Shown piece after piece: positions 35,868 through 44,030 of a stretch of DNA of 63,205 nt; position 1 is the stretch's first letter, and every line of letters starts with the position of its first letter. Under the pieces are notes generated by a model, which was not told where the DNA came from, searched no databases, and saw only the letters and a program-made list of their open reading frames with translations. The stretch is from Sphingobacteriaceae bacterium UBA2059 (GTDB taxonomy: Bacteria > Bacteroidota > Bacteroidia > Sphingobacteriales > Sphingobacteriaceae). The position numbers were made by a program, and so were the translations under genes. The stretch is from contig DDAL01000024.1 of assembly GCA_002332615.1 (NCBI GenBank), positions 28,414 through 91,618 of the forward strand, read 5' to 3'.

Positions 35868-37715
35868 ATGAGAACAAAGATTTTAACAATATTATATGCT
35901 GCCGTTATCTTGATCGCAACGGGTTGTAAAAAGTATTTAGACAAAATGCCCGACGATCAGCTCACTATGGAAATGATTTTTAATGATAAAATCCGAACTG
36001 AAGACTGGCTTGCGGGAATCTATTCAGGGGTACCTAGCCCTATGTGGGGTTATTTCAAAGATCAGGGATACAATTTAATGGGAGATGATTTGACTATCCC
36101 GGCGGAATGGTCCCCTTTTGGATGGAGGAATGTATACGCTTACACAGTTGCAGATTGGAACGCATCATCCGCATGGAATCCCAATTATTGGGTAGAACTG
36201 CCTAAGCGTATCAGATCAGGACTCATTTTTCTTCAGAACGTAAAACCTCTACCCGGAGTGACAGAGGAAAATGTAGAAGTAATGAAAGGTCAGGTGAGGT
36301 TTCTTATAGCTTATTATTACTCTTTGATGATTGAAGTTTACGGGCCCATCCCCTTCAAACCAGGTGTCATCGAAGCCGTTGACGCAAGTTCTGCTGATTT
36401 AAGAAGCACACAAACTCCTTATGATTCGGTTGTAACCTGGATAGATAAGGAGTTGAAAGAGGTTGCCGGCAAGTTGCCCGCTGTTTATTCTGATCAACAT
36501 GATTGGGGAAAGGCAACTTCAGTGATGGCTCTAGCAATCAGAGCAAGAACATTGCTATTTGCGGCAAGTCCGCTATTCAATGGAAATCCAGATTTTAAAG
36601 AGTGGAAAAATAAAAATGGCGATCGCATGTTCAAAGAGAGTTACGATCCTGCCAAATGGACAAGGGCGGCTAAGGCTTGTAAGGAACTTATAGACGCTGC
36701 TGAAAGTGCTGGATATAAGCTATATTATGAGTATAATACCGACGGTTCTATAGATCCATTCATGTCTTACTACAATTTATCATTACGTAAGTTTTCGGAT
36801 GGCAATCGCGAAATTATTTTTGGCCGCTCTGATAATCCAGATTTGAACGGCTGGTTGGCCCACCACCTGCCGATTGGTATAGGCGGTAATGGAGGCATGA
36901 GTGTAACACAGGAGTTGGTAGATGCGTTTTATATGAAAAATGGACTGCCCATTAACGATCCTAACTCTGGTTATTCTGAACGAGGGTTTTCAACTCAAAA
37001 TGAACAAAGAAATACAAAATGGACAGGAGGTGGACCTGCGCAAGGTATTATAACCACAGCAAATACATACAACATGTACTGCAACCGTGAACCTCGCTTT
37101 TACGTTTCTGTAATTTTTGATGGTGCATGGTTGAATGTCGCTAAGAGAAGAGTGGAGTTTGTTCAGGGCGGCAAAGATACCAGACTATCATTTGATGCGC
37201 CTCAAAATGGGTATAATGTTAGGAAGGCAGTCAGTCTTGATGTTTTTCCTCGAGAAAACCGTTTCAATTATCAACCGGGAATATTATACCGGCTGGCAGA
37301 AGCCTATTTAAGTTATGCTGAAGCCTTGAATGAATCCGACCCTGATAATCCTGATGTCTTAAAGTATATCAATCTCATCAGAGAACGGGCAGGTATTCCT
37401 TTCCTTTCTGCCGGTATGTCGCAATCTCAAGTTCGGCAAGCGATTCGTCGCGAACGTCAAATAGAGTTTAATTGTGAGGGCATTCGTTTCAATGACATAA
37501 GAAGATGGAAGGCAGGTGAAGAAGAGTTGAACAGACAGCTATTTGGAATGAACTTTACCGGAAGTGTGCGAAGCGATGATCCTCAAAATCCAAAAGCTTT
37601 TTTTAAGCGTACGTTTTATAAAAACAGACTATTCAATAAAAAGATGTACTTATGGCCTGTACCACAAACTCAGATTGATATCAATACAAATTTGGTTCAG
37701 GCGCCCGGGTATTAA
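35868..37715 (+). CDS. SusD/RagB family nutrient-binding lipoprotein
   Basis: The 615-residue protein starts with a lipoprotein signal (ILIATGC, cysteine at residue 20) followed by the SusD N-terminal pattern KKYLDKMPDDQLT. The C-terminal half contains RLAEAYLSYAEALNE and IRRERQIEFNCEGIRFNDIRRW, a signature of the family's TPR-rich core. SusD caps the SusC channel on the cell surface and binds the substrate. It is cotranscribed with the susC gene. A perfect 17-bp inverted repeat lies 106 nt after the stop. Confidence 0.95.
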   Translation: MRTKILTILYAAVILIATGCKKYLDKMPDDQLTMEMIFNDKIRTEDWLAGIYSGVPSPMWGYFKDQGYNLMGDDLTIPAEWSPFGWRNVYAYTVADWNASSAWNPNYWVELPKRIRSGLIFLQNVKPLPGVTEENVEVMKGQVRFLIAYYYSLMIEVYGPIPFKPGVIEAVDASSADLRSTQTPYDSVVTWIDKELKEVAGKLPAVYSDQHDWGKATSVMALAIRARTLLFAASPLFNGNPDFKEWKNKNGDRMFKESYDPAKWTRAAKACKELIDAAESAGYKLYYEYNTDGSIDPFMSYYNLSLRKFSDGNREIIFGRSDNPDLNGWLAHHLPIGIGGNGGMSVTQELVDAFYMKNGLPINDPNSGYSERGFSTQNEQRNTKWTGGGPAQGIITTANTYNMYCNREPRFYVSVIFDGAWLNVAKRRVEFVQGGKDTRLSFDAPQNGYNVRKAVSLDVFPRENRFNYQPGILYRLAEAYLSYAEALNESDPDNPDVLKYINLIRERAGIPFLSAGMSQSQVRQAIRRERQIEFNCEGIRFNDIRRWKAGEEELNRQLFGMNFTGSVRSDDPQNPKAFFKRTFYKNRLFNKKMYLWPVPQTQIDINTNLVQAPGY

Positions 37716-37820
37716 TTAAATACTAAAAGGGCTGTTTTCAAGTAAGTTACCATCTTAAATTCTTACACTACTTTCACGCCGTCATTGGTTCTACCAGCAC
37801 GAAATGAAAGTTAGTCCAAA

Positions 37821-37860
37821 GAGGCAACGTTTATGAATGTAAGTTCATAAACGTTGCCTC
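37821..37860. repeat. Perfect 17-bp inverted repeat after susD
   Basis: GAGGCAACGTTTATGAA (37821-37837) and its exact reverse complement (37844-37860) flank the 6-nt loop TGTAAG. Neither side carries a T run of terminator length. It could stop susCD transcription, protect the mRNA 3' end, or be a remnant of a mobile or repeated element. Confidence 0.85.
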
Positions 37861-38204
37861 ATATAAGCTCGAAAAGATGTCAACGGTGATCCGCCACGAC
37901 TTCTATTATATTGCAGATCAACCTTTTTTAACGTGCATTTGGAATAAGAGAGCCTCTTAGATCTCGTACTTCGTCTTTCCTGTGGCCTATTCTGGATGCG
38001 CAAATATATCACATCAGATGAGACGTTTAAACTACAGACTTGTTTTCAAAAGGGATACTGCTTATATAACGGATGTTACGATTGAAAATGTTTATCATTA
38101 TGGACTTTTCAAGTCCCTGAAAAAGATGCTCTTGGCGTATCATTTAGCGCATGTATGCGATGTCCAGTTTGAATAGGATATTTGCACCATGTAAATCCAA
38201 ATTA

Positions 38205-38241
38205 AAACCCGGATATAAAATACTGGCAGGTTTCTATATCC
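38205..38241 (-). terminator. manA terminator candidate
   Basis: GGATATA (38211-38217) and TATATCC (38235-38241) form a 7-bp stem. Read on the minus strand it is followed by GGGTTTTAATTT. It lies 25-61 nt past the manA stop. Confidence 0.45.
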
Positions 38242-38265
38242 AGGGTCTTAACCTCTTTTGACGCT

Positions 38266-39258
38266 TTAATTTTTAAAAGCCGGCACGTAGGTTTCTAAAA
38301 CTTTAAAGCCGTTGCTTGTTTCCATATGTATGGTATCCAGGTTCGCTGGTATGAGTACACAATCGCCCATTTTTACGTCAAGCTGCTCCTGGCCGAAATA
38401 GAGCTTGTAGGCGCCTTCAACGCACACATGAATAACAAATGAATCTATAGCTGAATAATCGCGACCTGTAGAGTAGGTAAAGTCTAGAACATTGGTTATG
38501 AAGTAATCTGACTTTACAGCTTCCACCGGTTCGTCTTTCTTTTTCGAATAGATGGTTTTATAGGTGTCGTAAAAGGTGTAATCAATGGCAGCAAGGGCTT
38601 CTTCGGTATGAAGTTCCCTTTTGTTGCCCTTGTCATCTACTCTGTCGAAATCATAAATGCGGTAGGTAATGTCTGATGTTTGCTGTATCTCTGCAATAAG
38701 AAGGCCTTTGCCAATGGTATGCACACGGCCGGCCGGTAAAAAGAAGATATCGCCTGCTTGTGCGCTTTCGCGGTTCAGAATGTCGGTAAGATTGCCACTG
38801 TTTAGTTTTTCGAGATATATCTTTTCGTCCAGCGGCTGGTTGAAACCGGTTATGAGTGAAGCTCCTTCATCGGCCTGAATAACGTACCACATCTCGGTTT
38901 TGCCAAACGAGTTGTGGCGTTCTCTGGCCAGCTGATCATTTGGATGTACCTGAATGGAAAGGTCGTCATTGGCGTCTATAAATTTGATAAGCAAGGGAAA
39001 CTCATTGCCGAATTTCCGGTATACGGCCTCGCCCACCAGCTCGTCTTTATAGTTTTCCAGTAACGAGGCCAGGCTCTGACCTGCCATGCTTCCGTTGGCA
39101 ACAACCGATACATCGCTTTTAACGCCCGATACTTCCCATGTTTCGCCGCAATTGGGCAAGGGTGAAAAATCTTTGTGGAGGTAAGATTTTATTTTGTTAC
39201 CGCCCCATATTTTATCTTTATAAATGGTTTTGAATTTAAAAGGATATAATGCTCTCAT
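38266..39258 (-). CDS. manA: Mannose-6-phosphate isomerase, class I
   Basis: This zinc enzyme interconverts fructose-6-phosphate and mannose-6-phosphate, feeding GDP-mannose and glycan synthesis. The 330-residue length matches the short type I form. Conserved pieces are FKTIYKDKIWGG, LLIKFIDANDDLSIQVHPND with zinc-ligand Gln/His residues, and GKTEMWYVI with a zinc-ligand Glu. The FFLPAGRVHTIGKGLLIAEIQQTSD block follows. The C-terminal cupin part is short. It has no operon partner. Confidence 0.95.
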   Translation of the reverse strand: MRALYPFKFKTIYKDKIWGGNKIKSYLHKDFSPLPNCGETWEVSGVKSDVSVVANGSMAGQSLASLLENYKDELVGEAVYRKFGNEFPLLIKFIDANDDLSIQVHPNDQLARERHNSFGKTEMWYVIQADEGASLITGFNQPLDEKIYLEKLNSGNLTDILNRESAQAGDIFFLPAGRVHTIGKGLLIAEIQQTSDITYRIYDFDRVDDKGNKRELHTEEALAAIDYTFYDTYKTIYSKKKDEPVEAVKSDYFITNVLDFTYSTGRDYSAIDSFVIHVCVEGAYKLYFGQEQLDVKMGDCVLIPANLDTIHMETSNGFKVLETYVPAFKN

Positions 39259-39341
39259 GATGGGTTTATTAATATATGCAAGTATATCAAATTTGTTAAT
39301 AAGGGGGCAAGGTGATTGTGCTCAAAAAACGCTTTAACCAA

Positions 39342-39365
39342 AAACGCCCGGCATGCCGGGCGTTT
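39342..39365 (-). terminator. Palindromic terminator after the small gene at 39416
   Basis: The 24-nt sequence is its own reverse complement (AAACGCCCGGCATGCCGGGCGTTT). On the minus strand it reads into GTTTTTGG, giving a T run. It lies 50 nt past the stop of the small minus-strand gene and upstream of manA. Confidence 0.75.
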
Positions 39366-39415
39366 CCTTCATAGGTAGATGAAGTGTTTTTTGAGGTAGT
39401 TGTTGTTCGTATTGG

Positions 39416-39547
39416 TTAAGCAGCTTGTTTAGTTTTGGAAACAGTGCTTCTGAATTTCTTTAAATCTGACATTAAAAGTTGCATCAATTGTTTGTCAATA
39501 TTCTTTGTCAACTTATTTACTTCTGAATTGTTTATGTTATTTTTCAT
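39416..39547 (-). CDS. Small basic protein of unknown function
   Basis: ATG 39547 gives 43 residues: NNINNSEVNKLTKNIDKQLM, then a Leu/Lys-rich segment ending KKFRSTVSKTKQAA. The in-frame upstream start at 39616 adds a segment with no recognisable features. The sequence looks amphipathic and Lys-rich, with no transmembrane helix or Cys, and matches no family I recognise. A strong terminator 50 nt downstream suggests a real transcription unit. It could be a nucleic-acid-associated protein or a chance frame in a small-RNA gene. Confidence 0.4.
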   Translation of the reverse strand: MKNNINNSEVNKLTKNIDKQLMQLLMSDLKKFRSTVSKTKQAA

Positions 39548-39833
39548 AGTGATTGACTTTATAAATTTACTAACTAATTGTTTGTTGTCTTGTGATGAAG
39601 TATATACCAAAGCCATGCCATTTTTTTAAAAGACAGATTAAAAATATATAAGTGTCTGATAATAAGCACATGTTTTTTGTTTCAGACGCTGCCCATCTCT
39701 AGTTGTAAAGGAAGCGGGTATCTTGTGGTGTAGACAACCGCCCGCAGGAGTGTACAATATTAGCCAGTCGCACTGGTTTATGTCCAGATAATAAAACATT
39801 CACCTTTAAGCTGGGTTAACTAATTAAAAGGCT

Positions 39834-40061
39834 ATGGATAAATATGATCTGCAGGTAATGCTTCAGGATGGAAGCTTCAAAGACTTTGAAGTGCACAACG
39901 AATCGTGGACAGATGTTTTTATGGTATTACAGGAGGGGAAACTTGTAAGCGTTTTTAATGCGAAGAAAGATGGAACCTGGGAAATGCTTGAAAACCCGGG
40001 CGGTATAGATGAAGATTTACAGAAACGTATTGGTGAACAGCTTAAAGGCTTAAGGACTTAA
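39834..40061 (+). CDS. Small acidic protein of unknown function
   Basis: The 75-residue protein (DKYDLQVMLQDGSFKDFEVH at the N-terminus, GGIDEDLQKRIGEQLKGL at the C-terminus) is predicted to be a compact alpha/beta domain. It has no signal peptide or membrane segment and no family I recognise. A strong terminator at 40088-40116, 26 nt past its stop, supports a genuine short transcription unit. It is convergent with corA, whose stop codon lies inside that terminator. Confidence 0.65.
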   Translation: MDKYDLQVMLQDGSFKDFEVHNESWTDVFMVLQEGKLVSVFNAKKDGTWEMLENPGGIDEDLQKRIGEQLKGLRT

Positions 40062-40087
40062 ACTTTATAAAAGAACTGTATTACATG

Positions 40088-40116
40088 AAGGATGGCTAAA
40101 GCCATCCTTTTTTTTT
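40088..40116 (+). terminator. Terminator of the small gene at 39834
   Basis: AAGGATGGC (40088-40096) pairs with GCCATCCTT (40101-40109) around the loop TAAA, followed by seven T. The TAG stop of convergent corA (minus, 40096-40098) is at the edge of the loop. Confidence 0.85.
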
Positions 40117-40989
40117 GAACCATAAATAAATACCCAGCGTTACTAGCAGCATAAACAACATTACTGCCGGATAGCCAAGGTGCCATTCCAGCTCGGGCAT
40201 AAACCTGAAGTTCATACCATAAACTCCGGCTATAAATGTGAGAGGCATGAAAAAGACCGAAATTATGGTTAGTACCCGCATGATTTCGTTGGTCCGCTGC
40301 GACGAGATTGAGAAATAAACGTTGAGCAACTGGTTGATGTTTTCCGACAGGTTGGTATACATGCTTTTTAACCGGATAAACAGGTCCCGAGTTTCCCGGG
40401 TGTCCACGGTGCTGGTATGGTCAATGCTGTCAACAATGTCCTGCGAGAGGATAAAAACCCTTTGCACAAAATCTACCTGCCTGCGCAGGTAATACATGCC
40501 CTTAAGAATAGGCACTTTTTTTCTAAGCATAAATACATGCTCTTCATACACGTCGACCATGCGGGCCATTTCGTTGGCTGGCTTTTCATAGGTGAGTATG
40601 CACACCCTCAGGAGGTGATTGAGTAAGTGTTCGCTACTTAAAAACCTGTTTGTGCCTGCATCTGTACCAATTGGAAGTATAAAGCCTTTATCCTTTTTAT
40701 GTACTGTTATAATGAAGTCCTGCGAATAAAATATAGCCATCTTATCGGTAAGTTCCTGTACGGTATCGGCCTCGGGGCCTGCCTCATCGGTAAATATGCG
40801 GAAAATGATGAACGCGTAATTGTTCATCTTTTCAAATTTTGGAAGATGGCTTGGCTGCAGGCAGTCTTCTACCAGTGCCTGATGCAGCTGATACTGCTGC
40901 GCTATCTTTTGCAGTTCGTTGTTTACAGGGTTGTTTATATCTATCCAGTCAAATCCATTCTTCTCCTTTGTTGCATACTGTGTTATCAT
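40096..40989 (-). CDS. corA: CorA family magnesium/cobalt transporter
   Basis: CorA forms a pentameric inner-membrane channel for Mg2+ (and Co2+ or Ni2+). The 297-residue protein has a long helical cytoplasmic domain (1-230) and two C-terminal transmembrane helices. The first ends in the signature YGMNF (GMN motif), followed by the periplasmic loop MPELEW and the second helix. The last residues KKKGWL are cytoplasmic. The gene stands alone, divergent from the aminopeptidase gene. Confidence 0.94.
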   Translation of the reverse strand: MITQYATKEKNGFDWIDINNPVNNELQKIAQQYQLHQALVEDCLQPSHLPKFEKMNNYAFIIFRIFTDEAGPEADTVQELTDKMAIFYSQDFIITVHKKDKGFILPIGTDAGTNRFLSSEHLLNHLLRVCILTYEKPANEMARMVDVYEEHVFMLRKKVPILKGMYYLRRQVDFVQRVFILSQDIVDSIDHTSTVDTRETRDLFIRLKSMYTNLSENINQLLNVYFSISSQRTNEIMRVLTIISVFFMPLTFIAGVYGMNFRFMPELEWHLGYPAVMLFMLLVTLGIYLWFKKKGWL

Positions 40990-41118
40990 AACAAGGCTTA
41001 AAGCTGCAAAATATTGAATTTGTTTCTATTTGAACCTATAAATAAAAAACGGCAGGTGGGGGGGTAATGTGAGATTACTCATTTTTTGTAACTTGCCTTT
41101 ACTAATAAACGATATATC

Positions 41119-42900
41119 ATGATGACTTTTAAGGACAAGCTTGCCGAAATTCGTAAACAGATGAGTGCTGACGGAGTAGATGCGTACATTATTGCGTCTG
41201 CAGATCCGCACATCAGCGAATACCTGCCGGAGCGATATAAGTGCATTGAATTTGCGTCGGGCTTTACAGGTTCGGCAGGAACATTAGTGATCACTCATGA
41301 TTTTGCAGGCCTCTGGACCGATGCACGCTATTTTGTTCATGCTGCCGAGCAACTTGAAAACAGTGGCTTTGAGCTGGTAAAGCTTCGTGTACAGGCTGCG
41401 CCTGAATATATTCAATGGCTTGAGAGCAAACTTGAAAAAGGTTCTGTGGTTGCTTTTGACGCGTACCTGCTTTCTGTTATGCTTGCTGAGCTGCTTAAAA
41501 CCGAACTTGAAACCAAAGGCATTCGCATTGAGCCCAATAAAGATTACCTTTCTTCTATATGGGCCGACAGGCCGGCACTGCCGGTGCAGCCGGCTTACCT
41601 GCTATCTGAGGAAATTGCCGGGCAGGATGTCCCCACCAAGCTTCGCAGGCTCAGAGAAGCTCTTGGCAAGCAGCAGGCTGACTATCAGCTCCTGTCTTCG
41701 CTGGATGATTTGGCCTGGCTTTTTAATATACGCGGAAGTGATGTAATGTGCAATCCGGTGGTGTTGTCCTTTGCGCTGATAGGTAGTAATGATGCCCGTT
41801 TGTTTATTGATGGTGCAAAGCTTGAGCAGAAAGACAGGACCCGCCTTGAGCAGGATGGGATAAGCATATTGCCGTACGATGAAGTAGAAGCAGCCATTGC
41901 AAGCCTGCCCGGGGGATCGAGTTTATTTATTGACCCTAAGCGCAATTGTTATGCGCTTTATGAAAAAGTTCCTGCGGGTGTAAGGATTATTCAGGGCACC
42001 AATCCTACCACTATTTTTAAGGCTGTAAAGGAGGATTCTGAAATTGCCAATATGCGCCAGACTATGATTAAGGACGGGGTGGCTCTGGCCCGTTTCTTTA
42101 AATGGCTGGAAGAGCATGTAGGTAAAGAGAAGATCACCGAGGTATCTATTGCCGGAACGCTTGATGGTTTCAGAGCGCAGCAGGAGGGCTACATAGGTGA
42201 GAGTTTTGATGCAATAGCCGGTTATAAACACCATGGTGCACTGCCTCATTATAAAGCAACCCCCGCGTCGGATATTGAGTTGCAGGCCGAAGGCTTATTT
42301 CTGCTGGATTCCGGCGGTCAGTACCAGCGCGGAACAACAGACATTACCCGTGTGGTATCCCTGGGAAAGCTTAACGATGAAGAAAGAACCGATTATACCC
42401 TGGTTCTTAAAGCGCTTATAGAAGGCTCATCTACAATATTCCCAAAAGGAAGCCGTGGTTATCAGATCGATGCGATAACCCGTAAGCCTTTGTGGGATTA
42501 TGCCTGCAACTACGGACATGGTACCGGCCATGGTATAGGCTATTGTCTTAATGTTCATGAGGGACCGCAGGTTTTTAACCCTACAAACCTGCCGGTAGAG
42601 ATAGAACCGGGAATGATTACCTCTATTGAGCCGGGGCTGTACAAACCCTCGCGATATGGCATACGTATTGAGAACCTGGTGCTTACTGTTCCTTACCGGG
42701 AGACTGAGTTTGGTGAATTCTATGCTTTTGAAACCCTTACACTGGCACTTATAGATACTGAGCCTGTAAACAAGGCCTTGCTTGAGCAAAGGCACATTGA
42801 CTGGCTAAACGAGTATAATCAACTGGTATTTGAGAAATTAAGCCCTTATCTGAATGAAGAGGAGAACCTGTGGTTGAAAAATAAAACACGGGCTGTTTAA
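41119..42900 (+). CDS. Xaa-Pro aminopeptidase (aminopeptidase P family, M24B)
   Basis: This 593-residue protein has the three-domain layout of the large, eukaryote-like aminopeptidase P: two creatinase-like N-terminal domains, then the pita-bread M24 domain. Metal-ligand regions are visible in DSGGQYQRGTTDITR, GHGTGHGIGYCLNVHEGP and EPGMITSIEPGLY. It removes N-terminal residues before proline and has no signal peptide, so it is cytoplasmic. ATG 41119 or 41122 could be used. The asparaginase gene begins 10 nt after its stop. Confidence 0.94.
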   Translation: MMTFKDKLAEIRKQMSADGVDAYIIASADPHISEYLPERYKCIEFASGFTGSAGTLVITHDFAGLWTDARYFVHAAEQLENSGFELVKLRVQAAPEYIQWLESKLEKGSVVAFDAYLLSVMLAELLKTELETKGIRIEPNKDYLSSIWADRPALPVQPAYLLSEEIAGQDVPTKLRRLREALGKQQADYQLLSSLDDLAWLFNIRGSDVMCNPVVLSFALIGSNDARLFIDGAKLEQKDRTRLEQDGISILPYDEVEAAIASLPGGSSLFIDPKRNCYALYEKVPAGVRIIQGTNPTTIFKAVKEDSEIANMRQTMIKDGVALARFFKWLEEHVGKEKITEVSIAGTLDGFRAQQEGYIGESFDAIAGYKHHGALPHYKATPASDIELQAEGLFLLDSGGQYQRGTTDITRVVSLGKLNDEERTDYTLVLKALIEGSSTIFPKGSRGYQIDAITRKPLWDYACNYGHGTGHGIGYCLNVHEGPQVFNPTNLPVEIEPGMITSIEPGLYKPSRYGIRIENLVLTVPYRETEFGEFYAFETLTLALIDTEPVNKALLEQRHIDWLNEYNQLVFEKLSPYLNEEENLWLKNKTRAV

Positions 42901-42910
42901 TCTATTGTCT

Positions 42911-43951
42911 ATGAAAATTAAACATATAGTGCTTACTGCCTGCTCCCTGTTGCTTGCAACTGGTTTGTTTGCAGCATCTAAACCGGCTGAGCCAAGGTAT
43001 GTGCTGGTTATACATGGGGGCGCTGGTACTATTTTAAAAAAGAACATGAGTCCTGCTATGGAAGCAGCTTATAAAGCTGCACTTAAGCAGGCTTTAGAGG
43101 CTGGCTATGCACAGCTTAAGGCGGGTAAACCGTCTATGGATGCGGTAGAAGCGGCTGTTCGCGTGATGGAAGACAGCCCTTTATTTAACGCAGGCAAGGG
43201 TGCCGTTTTTACTCACGACGGCCGTAATGAGCTGGACGCGGCTGTAATGGACGGGCGCACACTTGCAGCCGGGTCGGTTGCCGGGGTAACCACCATACGC
43301 AATCCTGTAGGCGCTGCCAGGGCGGTGATGGAAAAATCGCAGCACGTGCTTATGGTGGGAAAAGGTGCTGAAACCTTTGCGAAGGAAATAGGGCTGCCTG
43401 TGGTTGATCCTAAATACTTCTGGACAGAAGACCGCTGGAAGGGTTTGCAGAAAGTTATAAAAGCCGACTCGATTAAGGTACAGCTTGATCATGATCAAAA
43501 GGCAAGTACTCTGAAGGGGACCGAAAATCGAGATTATAAATTTGGAACTGTGGGAGCTGTGGCTTTAGACACTAAGGGTAACCTGGCTGCTGCTACTTCT
43601 ACCGGAGGTATGACCAACAAGAAGTATGGACGTGTTGGAGATGCGCCTATCATAGGTGCAGGAACTTATGCAAACAACGCTACTGCGGCGGTGTCTTGCA
43701 CGGGCTGGGGCGAGTTCTTTATACGTAGCGCCGTTGCGCACGATGTTTCGGCCATGATGGAATATAAAGGCTATCCGGTTGAAAAAGCGGCTGCTGCGGC
43801 TATAGATAAGGTGGGCAAGCTGGGAGGCGACGGGGGTCTTATAGCGCTTGATAAAAAGGGCCATATGGCTATGCCTTTTAATACTGCCGGAATGTACCGG
43901 GGGGCAATTACCGACCAGGGTAAGATAGAGATTAAGATCTATAAGGAATAG
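42911..43951 (+). CDS. Isoaspartyl peptidase / plant-type L-asparaginase
   Basis: This Ntn-hydrolase cleaves itself before the catalytic Thr in GTVGAVALD. The N-terminal half has LVIHGGAGTI and DAVEAAVRVMEDSPLFNAGKG, and the C-terminal half has GGDGGLIALDKKGH. It degrades isoaspartyl dipeptides and asparagine. ATG 42911 (rather than TTG 42905) gives a signal peptide ending near LFAAS, so the enzyme is probably periplasmic. It follows the aminopeptidase gene with a 10-nt gap, forming a peptide-degradation pair. Confidence 0.93.
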   Translation: MKIKHIVLTACSLLLATGLFAASKPAEPRYVLVIHGGAGTILKKNMSPAMEAAYKAALKQALEAGYAQLKAGKPSMDAVEAAVRVMEDSPLFNAGKGAVFTHDGRNELDAAVMDGRTLAAGSVAGVTTIRNPVGAARAVMEKSQHVLMVGKGAETFAKEIGLPVVDPKYFWTEDRWKGLQKVIKADSIKVQLDHDQKASTLKGTENRDYKFGTVGAVALDTKGNLAAATSTGGMTNKKYGRVGDAPIIGAGTYANNATAAVSCTGWGEFFIRSAVAHDVSAMMEYKGYPVEKAAAAAIDKVGKLGGDGGLIALDKKGHMAMPFNTAGMYRGAITDQGKIEIKIYKE

Positions 43952-43985
43952 CCTGCAGGTTATCCTTGATTTATTTTTCCTGGCT

Positions 43986-44018
43986 TAAACTAACAGAAGG
44001 TCAGTCTGTTATAGTTTA
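43986..44018. repeat. Imperfect inverted repeat between asparaginase and oxidoreductase genes
   Basis: TAAACTAACAGA and TCTGTTATAGTTTA face each other across 7 nt (one 2-nt bulge) just upstream of the oxidoreductase ATG at 44031. It may be the terminator of the asparaginase operon or a regulator site. Confidence 0.4.
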
Positions 44019-44030
44019 AACTACCTTCCT

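Larger units (their letters stand above)
37716..38265. other. Gene-poor region between susD and manA
   Basis: About 550 nt hold the 17-bp inverted repeat (37821-37860), a 64-codon frame at 37982-38176 (+) with no recognised family, and the manA terminator near 38211-38241. The small frame contains a plausible segment (RRLNYRLVFKRDTAYITD) but starts inside T-rich sequence without a clear promoter. It may be a decayed gene fragment. No RNA gene is recognised. Confidence 0.45.
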
